Assembly (NCBI GenBank): GCA_022360055.1
Contig: JAKSDO010000219.1
Coordinates: 1 to 45,499, forward strand
DNA: 45,499 nt
From: Cytophagales bacterium
GTDB lineage: Bacteria > Bacteroidota > Bacteroidia > Cytophagales > Cyclobacteriaceae
Direction of reading: 5' to 3'
Made by a program: the position numbers and the translations under genes. The first letter of the stretch is position 1; each line of letters begins with the position of its first letter. Below are positions 1-7,381 of this stretch, in pieces. Below the pieces are notes generated by a model, which worked only from the letters and a program-made list of their open reading frames with translations, did no database searches and was not told the origin of the DNA.

Positions 1-313
1 TGGTGTCTGTACTGACAAACAGGAACTACATATGGAGGCCATCAGGTCGGATGAGGTAGCACATGCTGCCGAAGTCCAATACTTTGAAAGAGGACAGGGC
101 CAAAATAGTAGATGTAGCAGGAATAGACACAAGGATATTCACCTTACCAAGGGAGATCTCCTCGTGTCGGGTACATGGGAAAAAGTCAGCAGAGGTCATA
201 GTAGTTGGTGGCAACGAGCCGAAAGTGAAAAGATAAGATCGGAGGACTCATCAGCCAATGGTGGTGTGAGAGGAGCACTCCGTCGGTTACCGCTGGCAGA
301 GCCTTCTACTCGA
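1..313 (+). mobile_element. Group II intron 3' portion, ORF-less remnant (candidate)
   Basis: This stretch reads better as structured RNA than as protein. Positions 253-288 resemble a group II intron domain V: AGCC at 253-256 can pair with GGTT at 285-288, keeping the A-U, G-U, C-G pattern of the catalytic AGC triad, and inner GTG/CAC pairing surrounds a purine-rich loop. A second hairpin covers about 270-306, and the stretch ends in CTACTCGAC, which fits an intron 3' end (AY). The segment before it, around 100-230, resembles leader sequence that normally precedes a group II reverse transcriptase, but no RT gene follows. The 5' end is outside the window. An open frame at 32-319 exists but gives no recognisable protein. 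This is pattern recognition only; a covariance-model search would settle it. Confidence 0.45.
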
Positions 314-326
314 CTGTAAGCTTTTT

Positions 327-458
327 TTATCTAAATTGATTTGGTCTTATTCCTTTGGCAGCCAATCGTGCTATTTCTGCAATTCCCTTCTTTTCGGCAC
401 TCAATATTGCAAATGGCTCTATCAATCTGTTTGTTGCAGTTCCCTCCTTATTAATGTA
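327..458 (-). pseudogene. Possible C-terminal fragment of an unknown gene
   Basis: On the minus strand an open stretch of 43 codons ends in TAA at 327-329. It has protein-like composition, with a C-terminus such as EKKGIAEIARLAAKGIRPNQ. A stop codon closes it upstream at 459-461 and there is no ATG start, so it could only be the tail of a truncated gene. I do not recognise the family. It lies between the intron remnant and the tetR promoter, where debris from rearrangement is plausible. It may also be a chance open frame. Confidence 0.25.
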
Positions 459-479
459 TTACATCTTGACAAAAAATAT

Positions 480-518
480 AAACAAATGTTTAAAACAAAC
501 GTTTTATTTGTATATTTG
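480..518 (+). promoter_or_regulatory. tetR promoter with overlapping operator repeats
   Basis: TATATTTG at 511-518 matches the Bacteroidota -7 element TAnnTTTG, four bases before the tetR ATG at 523. Directly upstream lie two AAAC-N4-GTTT dyads, AAACAAATGTTT (480-491) and AAACAAACGTTT (493-504), 13 bp apart start to start. They cover the expected -33 region and the spacer. The 17-bp string AAACAAATGTTTAAAAC at 480-496 recurs exactly at 1148-1164 before the tolC-like gene. Autorepression by the adjacent TetR protein is inferred from this layout. Confidence 0.55.
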
Positions 519-522
519 TATT

Positions 523-1128
523 ATGAATAGGAACAAGTCAACCGAAGATAGGATAAAAGAAGCCGCAAGGAATATTTTTATGAAACAAGGTTTTGCTGGT
601 ACTAAAATAAGGGATATTGCCAAAGAGGCAGGTATAAACCTGGCGTTGCTCAATTACTATTTCAGAAGCAAGGAAAAGCTGTTCAACCGAATCATGCTTG
701 AAAGTGTGTCTGAATTCATGCACAATGTTTTCAGCGTATTTAAGGATGCGGAAAGTACACTTGAACAGAAGTTTGAAGAATTAGCCATTCGCTACATTGA
801 TTACGTAAAATCTCAACCGGACCAACTATACTTCGTTTTGAATGAATTACGTATACGTCCGAATGAGTTCTTTGCTCATGTATCACTTGGCGTCAAGGTA
901 CAGGAGTCGGTCTTCTTTAACCAGTTGGTAGAAAAGATTGGGGCCGAAAAGGCGAAAGAAATCAATCCGCTACACTTCATGATGAATTTGATGAGTCTGA
1001 TCTTGTTTCCTTTTATGGGTAAACCCATATTGAAGATGCTGTCTGGTATCACTGATGAAGCATTTGATCAAATGCTGGAAGAAAGGAAGAAACTGATACC
1101 CGTTTGGATCAATCAAATGATTGCCTAA
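523..1128 (+). CDS. TetR/AcrR-family transcriptional repressor of the efflux operon
   Basis: This 201-residue protein has the TetR layout: an N-terminal helix-turn-helix (about residues 8-55, with GFAGTKIRDIAKEAG then LLNYYFRSKEKLF) and a helical C-terminal ligand and dimerisation half. An open frame extends upstream to 355, but that extension runs through the promoter and operator repeats. The ATG at 523 gives the usual TetR start, with charged residues just before the DNA-binding domain. It is the first gene of a divisome-unrelated efflux cluster whose order parallels ybiH(cecR)-ybhGFSR of enterobacteria. The dyad repeat that covers its own promoter and recurs before the next gene suggests it represses both itself and the pump. 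The ligand is unknown. Confidence 0.85.
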   Translation: MNRNKSTEDRIKEAARNIFMKQGFAGTKIRDIAKEAGINLALLNYYFRSKEKLFNRIMLESVSEFMHNVFSVFKDAESTLEQKFEELAIRYIDYVKSQPDQLYFVLNELRIRPNEFFAHVSLGVKVQESVFFNQLVEKIGAEKAKEINPLHFMMNLMSLILFPFMGKPILKMLSGITDEAFDQMLEERKKLIPVWINQMIA

Positions 1129-1147
1129 AAATTTTTATTCGAAAATT

Positions 1148-1164
1148 AAACAAATGTTTAAAAC
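1148..1164 (+). promoter_or_regulatory. Second copy of the candidate TetR operator
   Basis: AAACAAATGTTTAAAAC is identical over 17 bp to 480-496 and ends three bases before the tolC-like ATG at 1167. A repressor bound here could block an internal promoter, act as a roadblock to readthrough from tetR, or mask ribosome binding. Two exact copies flanking a tetR gene make chance unlikely, but binding is inferred. Confidence 0.5.
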
Positions 1165-1166
1165 CT

Positions 1167-2438
1167 ATGATTAATAAAAAAGCGCTTATTCTGATGGTGT
1201 TGGTACTGATTGGTCATCAGTTAGCCGGTCAGTCAAATGGTCAAGTATGGCTGGATAGTTGTCTGGTCTGGGCAGAGGCCAACTATCCGCAAATCGTGCA
1301 GTACAATCTGCTGAAGCAATCCAATGAGTACACACTGGAAAATGCTCAGAAAGGCAAACTGCCACAAATTAGTGTCAAGGGCAAGGCAAGTTATCAGTCA
1401 GATGTAACCACCGTACCCGGGAGTGAAATTGTGGGTATTCAACCTGTCAGCAAAGACCAGTATAAATTATACGGTGAAATCGTGCAGCCACTTACGGACC
1501 TGACGGTAATCAACCAAAACAAGCGGATCATTGTGACACAAGGAGAGGTAGACCAGCTCAGCGTAGAAGTAAGCCTCTACCAAATTAAAGAGCGCGTCAG
1601 TGATTTGTATTTTGGGATCCTATTGACTCAGGCGCAGCGAGCGCAAAGCAGGCTGGCGATTGAAGACATAGAGGCCGGAATCGAGCGTATAGCGTCGGCA
1701 GTAAAGTATGGCACGGCCCTTAAAAGTACGTTGAATGTGCTGAAAGCAGAGCGTTTGAATATTGAGCTACGTCTGCTGGAGCAGGAGGCACTCATCAAGA
1801 GTTACCGGGAGATGCTGGACAATTTCATTGGGAAGCGTTTAACGGAAAACACACGACTGGTCAAGCCCCAAAGTATGGTCATCGGTCATGATATCAACCG
1901 GCCTGAGCTACGCCTCTTTGATTCCAAAATCAATGCCCTCGCACTACAGAGTGATTTAATTAGCAAGAACAACCTCCCTAAGTTCAGCTTATTCTTTCAG
2001 GGTGGGATAGGTAGGCCGGCACTCAACTTTCTGAGTGATGATCCGGAGCCTTACTACATCGGGGGTCTCCGGCTTTCCTGGAATCTTGCCAACTATTACA
2101 CCTCTGGAAATCAAAAGCAGATCTACAGCATCAGTCAGGGGATGGTAGAATCAGAGAAAGAGACCTTCTTATTCAATACCAGGCTATCCATGATGCATCA
2201 GACCAACGAAATCACTAAGATGCAGCAGATGATTGCCAAAGATCAGGAAATAGTGGCTCTGCGGGAAGAAGTGGTGATCACTTCTAAAGGACAACTGGAA
2301 AATGGGGTAATCACCGCCAACGACTATAAAACGGTGGTGACGGATGCTGACCTGGCACGGCAGAACCTGTCACTTCATACAATCGAGCTTTTAAGACTTC
2401 AAAATCAGTACAAATTAACCGTCGGAAATGAACTTTAA
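1167..2438 (+). CDS. TolC-like outer membrane efflux protein
   Basis: This 423-residue protein has an N-terminal signal peptide (MINKKALILMVLVLIGHQLAGQ) and long amphipathic helices with two outer-membrane-efflux repeats, as in TolC/OprM proteins. It would form the outer membrane channel of a tripartite exporter with the HlyD adaptor and ABC permeases encoded downstream. An open frame begins at 1104, but translation from there would run through the operator repeat; the ATG at 1167 gives a clean signal peptide. Its stop overlaps the first codons of the adaptor gene, which supports translational coupling. Family assignment rests on helix pattern, length and context. Confidence 0.82.
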   Translation: MINKKALILMVLVLIGHQLAGQSNGQVWLDSCLVWAEANYPQIVQYNLLKQSNEYTLENAQKGKLPQISVKGKASYQSDVTTVPGSEIVGIQPVSKDQYKLYGEIVQPLTDLTVINQNKRIIVTQGEVDQLSVEVSLYQIKERVSDLYFGILLTQAQRAQSRLAIEDIEAGIERIASAVKYGTALKSTLNVLKAERLNIELRLLEQEALIKSYREMLDNFIGKRLTENTRLVKPQSMVIGHDINRPELRLFDSKINALALQSDLISKNNLPKFSLFFQGGIGRPALNFLSDDPEPYYIGGLRLSWNLANYYTSGNQKQIYSISQGMVESEKETFLFNTRLSMMHQTNEITKMQQMIAKDQEIVALREEVVITSKGQLENGVITANDYKTVVTDADLARQNLSLHTIELLRLQNQYKLTVGNEL

Positions 2439-3345
2439 TAACAGGCATAAAATGGAAATATACAGGTACTTAATAATTTCGGTGGCCCTGGGCTTTGCAT
2501 CGTGCAACAAAAGAGATAGTGATTTTGATGCTTCAGGTACGTTTGAAGCGGATGAAACGGTCATCTCCTCACAAGCCACCGGCACGCTGCTCGCCTTCAT
2601 CGTTGATGAAGGTCACAAACTGAAGCAAGACCAGTTGGTGGGTTATGTTGATACGATCCAGTTGCACCTGACCAGAAAGCAACTGGAAGCTCAAAAGATT
2701 ACCGTATTAAGCAAAAAACCTGATATTGAGGCTCAACTGGCGGCACTGAAAGAGCAACTCAAAGCAGCCGAGATCGAGCAGGCAAGGGTCGTCAACCTGC
2801 TCAAAGAGGATGCGGCCACCCCCAAGCAGTTGGACGACATCAATGCGCAGGTGGACATTACTAAAGGAAAGATCCACGCCTTGCAAACCTCTCTTCAAGA
2901 CAATACGACTACCTTAGATATGGAAATCAGCCCGATCGAGGCGCAGATCGAGCAAATTGGGGATCAAATAGAAAAAAGCAAGATCCAAAACCCCATTGAT
3001 GGAACCGTACTGACAGTCTATGCTGAACCATTTGAAATGGTGGCTATTGGCCAGCCTTTGTACAAAATCGCGGATATCCGGGAGTTGACGTTGCGGGCTT
3101 ACATCACAGGCGATCAATTGCCTGTTGTAAAACTAGACCAGGAGGTCACCGTCCTGACAGACGATGGGGAGGGTGGTTTCACAGAAATTACGGGACAGGT
3201 CTATTGGATCAGTGACCAGGCAGAATTTACGCCCAAGTCGATCCAAACCAAGGATGAAAGAGCGAACAAAGTGTATGCAATTAAGGTGCGGGTGAAAAAT
3301 GACGGTACCTACAAGATCGGGATGTACGGAGAGGTTAAATTCTAA
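2428..3345 (+). CDS. HlyD/RND-type periplasmic adaptor lipoprotein (YbhG-like)
   Basis: This membrane-fusion protein would link the inner-membrane ABC exporter to the TolC-like channel. It has a lipobox ending GFASC near residue 26, a biotinyl-lipoyl-like half motif (VISSQATGTLLAFIVDEGHK), a long coiled-coil hairpin (about residues 75-190) and a returning lipoyl half (IQNPIDGTVLTVYAEPFEMV), followed by a beta-barrel region. At 305 residues it matches YbhG-type adaptors. The start at 2428 overlaps the upstream stop by 11 bases; an ATG at 2452 would give a shorter, equally typical lipoprotein signal, so the start is uncertain by eight codons. Confidence 0.87.
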   Translation: MNFNNRHKMEIYRYLIISVALGFASCNKRDSDFDASGTFEADETVISSQATGTLLAFIVDEGHKLKQDQLVGYVDTIQLHLTRKQLEAQKITVLSKKPDIEAQLAALKEQLKAAEIEQARVVNLLKEDAATPKQLDDINAQVDITKGKIHALQTSLQDNTTTLDMEISPIEAQIEQIGDQIEKSKIQNPIDGTVLTVYAEPFEMVAIGQPLYKIADIRELTLRAYITGDQLPVVKLDQEVTVLTDDGEGGFTEITGQVYWISDQAEFTPKSIQTKDERANKVYAIKVRVKNDGTYKIGMYGEVKF

Positions 3346-3355
3346 ATGAAAGAAG

Positions 3356-4258
3356 ATGAAGCACGTCACCCTGGAGGGAATTTCAAAGTCTTACGACTCA
3401 ACCAAGGCAGTCGATGAGGTTCATTTTAATGTAGAGCAAGGGGAGCTTTTTGGGTTGATAGGGCCGGATGGCGCAGGAAAAACAACCCTTTTCCGCATCC
3501 TCACTACCCTGATCCTGCCCGATGCAGGTAGGGCTTTTGTGAACGGCCACCACGTGGTCAAAGACTACAAGAAGATTCGAAAGGAGGTAGGTTATATGCC
3601 GGGCAAATTTTCGTTGTACCAGGATCTTACCGTGGAGGAGAACCTCAGTTTTTTCGCTTCCATTTTCAATACCACCATCAGGGAGAATTATGAGCTGGTA
3701 AAAGATATCTACGTTCAGATTGAGCCCTTCAAAGATCGAAGGGCGGGTAAGCTTTCCGGAGGTATGAAACAAAAACTGGCACTCTGCTGTGCATTGATCC
3801 ATCGGCCTGTCGTGTTGTTTTTGGATGAACCAACGACTGGTGTGGATGCGGTTTCGAGGAGGGAGTTTTGGGAGATGCTGAAGAGCCTAAAAAAGCAGGG
3901 GATCACCATTCTGGTATCCACTCCTTATATGGATGAAGCAGACCTCTGCGAAAAGATTGCACTTATTCAATCGGGAAACATTATGACTGTCGATACGCCC
4001 GAGCGGATTGTGTCTGATTTCCCTGACCCGGTGTATGCCGTTCAATCGGACAACATGAGCAGGCTACTCAGGGAGTTGCGCGGTAGTGATCAGGTAAAAA
4101 GCGCCAATGCTTTTGGGGAGTTTCATCACATTACCTTTTCCGGGGGAACTGAAAGTATGGATAGATTTTTAAAAGGATTGCGCGAACCTATGCTGATCAA
4201 GTCCATATCACCAACCATCGAAGATTGTTTCATTCATTTAATGGCTGCCCATGACTGA
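3356..4258 (+). CDS. ABC transporter ATPase, first half (YbhF N-half-like)
   Basis: This 300-residue nucleotide-binding protein has Walker A GPDGAGKTT (residues 36-44), a canonical signature LSGGMKQK (133-140) and Walker B VVLFLDEP (152-159). The H-loop histidine is replaced by proline: the sequence is VSTPYMDEA, with Pro190 where STHYMDEA is expected. It corresponds to the N-terminal half of YbhF-type double ATPases, encoded here as a separate gene. The next ATPase gene starts inside its 3' end. It would energise export by the two ABC-2 permeases downstream, most likely as a heterodimer with the product of the next gene. Confidence 0.9.
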   Translation: MKHVTLEGISKSYDSTKAVDEVHFNVEQGELFGLIGPDGAGKTTLFRILTTLILPDAGRAFVNGHHVVKDYKKIRKEVGYMPGKFSLYQDLTVEENLSFFASIFNTTIRENYELVKDIYVQIEPFKDRRAGKLSGGMKQKLALCCALIHRPVVLFLDEPTTGVDAVSRREFWEMLKSLKKQGITILVSTPYMDEADLCEKIALIQSGNIMTVDTPERIVSDFPDPVYAVQSDNMSRLLRELRGSDQVKSANAFGEFHHITFSGGTESMDRFLKGLREPMLIKSISPTIEDCFIHLMAAHD

Positions 4259-4994
4259 CACGGTGATCCAAACGGAGAAATTGACAAAGATATTTGGTAG
4301 CTTCACTGCGGTGGATGCCATCACATTCGATGTGAAGAAGGGAGAAATCTTTGGTTTTCTTGGAGCCAATGGTGCGGGCAAAACTACGGCCATGCGCATG
4401 CTTTGTGGCTTGAGTGTTCCATCGGGAGGGGAGGCTACCGTAGCAGGCTTCAGTGTAAAAAACCAGGCAGAACAAATCAAACATAGCATCGGCTACATGA
4501 GTCAGAAGTTTTCGCTTTATGAAGACCTGACCGTCTATGAGAATATTCGGTTTTTTGCGGGTATTTATGGCATAGAAAGAAAAACGATTAGGGCCAGATC
4601 CAGTGAGATGCTACAAAGGCTTGGCCTGGGTGATCAGCGCAATACATTAGTGGGATCACTCCCTCTGGGGTGGAAGCAAAAGCTGGCTTTTTCCGTAGCA
4701 ATCTTTCATTCACCCCGGATTGTGTTTCTGGATGAACCCACGGGTGGGGTGGACCCGGTTACAAGGCGGCAATTCTGGGATTTGATCTACGAGGCTTCAG
4801 ACAATGGCATCACCGTGTTTGTCACCACACACTACATGGACGAAGCGGAATATTGCAATCGAATATCGATGATGGTGGATGGAGCAATCAAAGCACTTGA
4901 CACCCCGGCCAACCTCAAAAGTCAGTTTCAGGCTAACGATATGGATGAAGTGTTTTACCGGCTCGCAAGGAGGGCCAAAAGAAAGAGCTACTGA
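4251..4994 (+). CDS. ABC transporter ATPase, second half (YbhF C-half-like)
   Basis: This 247-residue ATPase has Walker A GANGAGKTT (38-46), Walker B IVFLDEP (157-163) and an intact H-loop (TTHYMDEA, His194). Its signature is non-canonical: LPLGWKQK (137-144) instead of LSGGxxQ. That is complementary to the preceding ATPase, so a heterodimer would have one fully consensus site and one degenerate site. It overlaps the upstream gene by eight bases and ends two bases before the first permease, so the genes are clearly co-translated. Confidence 0.9.
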   Translation: MTDTVIQTEKLTKIFGSFTAVDAITFDVKKGEIFGFLGANGAGKTTAMRMLCGLSVPSGGEATVAGFSVKNQAEQIKHSIGYMSQKFSLYEDLTVYENIRFFAGIYGIERKTIRARSSEMLQRLGLGDQRNTLVGSLPLGWKQKLAFSVAIFHSPRIVFLDEPTGGVDPVTRRQFWDLIYEASDNGITVFVTTHYMDEAEYCNRISMMVDGAIKALDTPANLKSQFQANDMDEVFYRLARRAKRKSY

Positions 4995-4996
4995 CC

Positions 4997-6100
4997 ATGA
5001 AGCAATTACTGATTTTTGTACAAAAGGAATTTAAGCATGTCTTTAGGGATAAAAAGACCTTGTTGCTCCTATTTGGGTTGCCCATAGCCCAGATTGTGCT
5101 TTTTGGCTTTGCGCTGACCAACGAAATCAAAGATGCTAACCTGCTGATCATTGATCATTCCAAAGATGAGACCACCCTGCAAATTACGGAAAAATTCAGG
5201 GCCAGCAGCAGTTTTTCTCTCAGAGAATCCGTAATGAACACCTCTGAGATGGAGGATGCCTTTAAGCGAGGGAGTATTAAGCTTGCCCTGATTTTTCCAA
5301 GCCAGTTTGAGCAAGATCTTATTCATGAAGGCCGGGCGCCGATCCAGTTAATTGCAGATGCCACGGACCCCAACACTGCTACCATGCTGATCAATTATGC
5401 CAGCTCGATCATTCGGGACTACCAGCAATCCATAGCTACTAAGCCGCCGGAGCTTTCCATTCAAATCCAGCATCGGAACATTTATAACCCTGAGCTGAAA
5501 GGGACCACCAACTTTGTTCCCGGAGTGATGGCCCTGGTGCTGCTATTGATCTGTGTGTTGATGACTTCCGTATCCATTGTAAAAGAGAAAGAAATGGGTA
5601 CGATGGAGATATTGTTGGTATCACCGTTCAATCCCATTTTGGTTATTCTGGCAAAGGCCATTCCTTACCTCGCGCTTTCGATCGTCAACCTGATCGTTAT
5701 TCTGTTGCTCAGCACCTTTTTGCTGGATACCCCGGTCAATGGCAATGTGTTTTTGCTGGTGGGGGTAAGCATCGTGCTGATTATGGCGGCTCTGTCGCTT
5801 GGGCTCCTGATTTCCAATAGCACAAACTCTCAGCAAATGGCCATGCTTATTTCGTTGATGGGAATGCTGTTGCCTACCATGATGTTTACAGGCTTTTTAT
5901 TCCCACTGGAGAATATGCCGATGGCTTTGCAGGTTTTTGCCAATATGGTTCCTTCCAAGTGGTATTACATCATTGTGAAAGACATTATGATCAAGGGCCT
6001 GGGGTGCTCTGCTGTTTGGAAGGAAACGCTCATACTTCTTGGGATGATCCTGTTGCTGCTTGCCCTCAGCATTCGAAAATTCAAAATCCGCCTATCGTGA
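4997..6100 (+). CDS. ABC-2 family permease (YbhS-like)
   Basis: This 367-residue inner-membrane protein has the ABC-2 exporter layout: one N-terminal transmembrane segment (LLLFGLPIAQIVLFGFAL), a large extracytoplasmic domain (about residues 45-170) and five C-terminal transmembrane segments. A conserved cytoplasmic loop (VKEKEMGTMEILLVSPF) precedes the last segments. It pairs with the following permease, which starts at a GTG overlapping its TGA stop. The substrate is not evident. Homologous systems have been linked to export of drugs or ions, but nothing in the sequence identifies cargo here. Confidence 0.88.
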   Translation: MKQLLIFVQKEFKHVFRDKKTLLLLFGLPIAQIVLFGFALTNEIKDANLLIIDHSKDETTLQITEKFRASSSFSLRESVMNTSEMEDAFKRGSIKLALIFPSQFEQDLIHEGRAPIQLIADATDPNTATMLINYASSIIRDYQQSIATKPPELSIQIQHRNIYNPELKGTTNFVPGVMALVLLLICVLMTSVSIVKEKEMGTMEILLVSPFNPILVILAKAIPYLALSIVNLIVILLLSTFLLDTPVNGNVFLLVGVSIVLIMAALSLGLLISNSTNSQQMAMLISLMGMLLPTMMFTGFLFPLENMPMALQVFANMVPSKWYYIIVKDIMIKGLGCSAVWKETLILLGMILLLLALSIRKFKIRLS

Positions 6101-7218
6101 AGACCCTGATTTTTCTTTTGGAAAAAGAGTTTCATCAAATCTTTAGAAATGCGATCATTCTTCGGATGATCATCCTCATGCCGGTAATCCAGCTCATCGT
6201 GTTGCCGCTTGCCGCAGACTTTGAGATCAAAGACATCAAGCTTGTGGTGGTTGATCAGGATCGTTCTTCGTATGCGAGAGACCTGATAAATAAGATTACA
6301 TCGTCTGGTTACTTCAAATTGGTAGACTGCATCATCAGTACGGAACAGGGGCTGGAGTATATTGAGTCAGATGAAGCAGATGTAGTGCTGGAGGTACCAC
6401 CGCGGTTTGAACGAGACCTAATACGAGAGAGGCAGCAAGAGGTGTATTTGTACATCAACGCAATCAACGGAACCAAGGCTAATGTTGGGGGTGCCTATTT
6501 ATCCCAGGTGATCCACGACTTTAACGGTGAAATTCGGGCGGAATGGCGGCCACTCCCCAGCCAAAGAAGTAGTCCGAAAATAGAGATCGTTTCGAATAAT
6601 TGGTTTAACCCTTTGTTGAACTACCGGGTATTTATGGTGCCGGGGATTCTGGTGCTGCTGGTAACGATGATCGGCTCGTTCATGACGGCACTTAACATAG
6701 TGAAAGAAAAGGAGGTAGGAACCATCGAGCAGATCAATGTGACCCCTATCAAGCGGCACCACTTTGTTTTGGGTAAGCTGATTCCGTTTTGGGTCATCGG
6801 TATGTTTGTTTTCAGTATCGGCCTGCTGATTGTTGCCCGGTTTCTTTATGGTATTGTACCGGTGGGCAACCTGTTGTTGCTATACGGGTATTTAGCCCTG
6901 TATTTGGTTGCCATACTAGGGGTGGGGTTGTTGGTTTCTACTTATTCGCAAACACAGCAACAGTCCATGTCCCTGGTGTTTTTCATCATGATGATCTTCA
7001 TTTTGATGAGTGGATTGTTCTCGTCATTGGAAAGTATGCCGCCTTGGGCGCAGGTGATGGCCAGGGTCAATCCGGTCACCTATTTTATAGAGGTGATGCG
7101 TATGGTGGTGATGAAGGGCAGCGAGTTTAAACACATTTCCTCCCACTTTCTGGTTATGATTGGTTTTGCCCTACTTTCCAACTTTTGGGCGGTATTCAAC
7201 TATCGAAAAACCAACTAG
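6097..7218 (+). CDS. ABC-2 family permease (YbhR-like)
   Basis: This 373-residue permease is homologous in layout to its neighbour, with the N-terminal membrane anchor, extracytoplasmic domain and the loop VKEKEVGTIEQINVTPI before five transmembrane helices. A longer open frame begins at 5959 inside the upstream permease gene in another frame. Its N-terminus is not permease-like, whereas GTG at 6097 (within GTGA, overlapping the TGA of the previous gene) gives the correct start VKTLIFLLEKEFHQIF. The overlap implies tight translational coupling and equal dosage of the two half-permeases. Confidence 0.87.
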   Translation: MKTLIFLLEKEFHQIFRNAIILRMIILMPVIQLIVLPLAADFEIKDIKLVVVDQDRSSYARDLINKITSSGYFKLVDCIISTEQGLEYIESDEADVVLEVPPRFERDLIRERQQEVYLYINAINGTKANVGGAYLSQVIHDFNGEIRAEWRPLPSQRSSPKIEIVSNNWFNPLLNYRVFMVPGILVLLVTMIGSFMTALNIVKEKEVGTIEQINVTPIKRHHFVLGKLIPFWVIGMFVFSIGLLIVARFLYGIVPVGNLLLLYGYLALYLVAILGVGLLVSTYSQTQQQSMSLVFFIMMIFILMSGLFSSLESMPPWAQVMARVNPVTYFIEVMRMVVMKGSEFKHISSHFLVMIGFALLSNFWAVFNYRKTN

Positions 7219-7377
7219 ATGAAACGGAAGTTGATCCGGTTCATCATCATTGGATTGGGCATTTTGACAGCCTTTCTCGCCATAAGGGTCAATGCCTGGG
7301 GGAGGCATGAGGTTGAACCCAAAATTAAACCTGGTTTTGAAGTTGGAGTGGCATTGAAAACACCAGTTTGCCCATAA
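7219..7377 (+). CDS. Small membrane protein, 52 aa (unknown function)
   Basis: The ATG follows the permease stop with no gap (TAGATG), and the stop lies four bases before the cyclase start. This seamless packing in an operon is the main evidence that it is translated. The product has a basic start (MKRKLIR), one hydrophobic segment (about residues 8-24, FIIIGLGILTAFLAIRV), then a short polar tail with one Cys. It could be a single-pass accessory subunit, or the truncated N-terminus of a once longer protein with a signal peptide. I recognise no family. Confidence 0.5.
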   Translation: MKRKLIRFIIIGLGILTAFLAIRVNAWGRHEVEPKIKPGFEVGVALKTPVCP

Positions 7378-7381
7378 GCAA

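Noticed and set aside
32-319. 95-codon open frame at the left edge
   Set aside because: It has no protein-like pattern and coincides with RNA-like hairpins of a probable group II intron; treated as intron RNA.
355-522. N-terminal extension of the first TetR protein
   Set aside because: The extension crosses the promoter and operator repeats and is not TetR-like; ATG 523 is used.
5959-6096. N-terminal extension of the second permease
   Set aside because: It overlaps the upstream permease in another frame and is not hydrophobic; GTG 6097 gives the family start.
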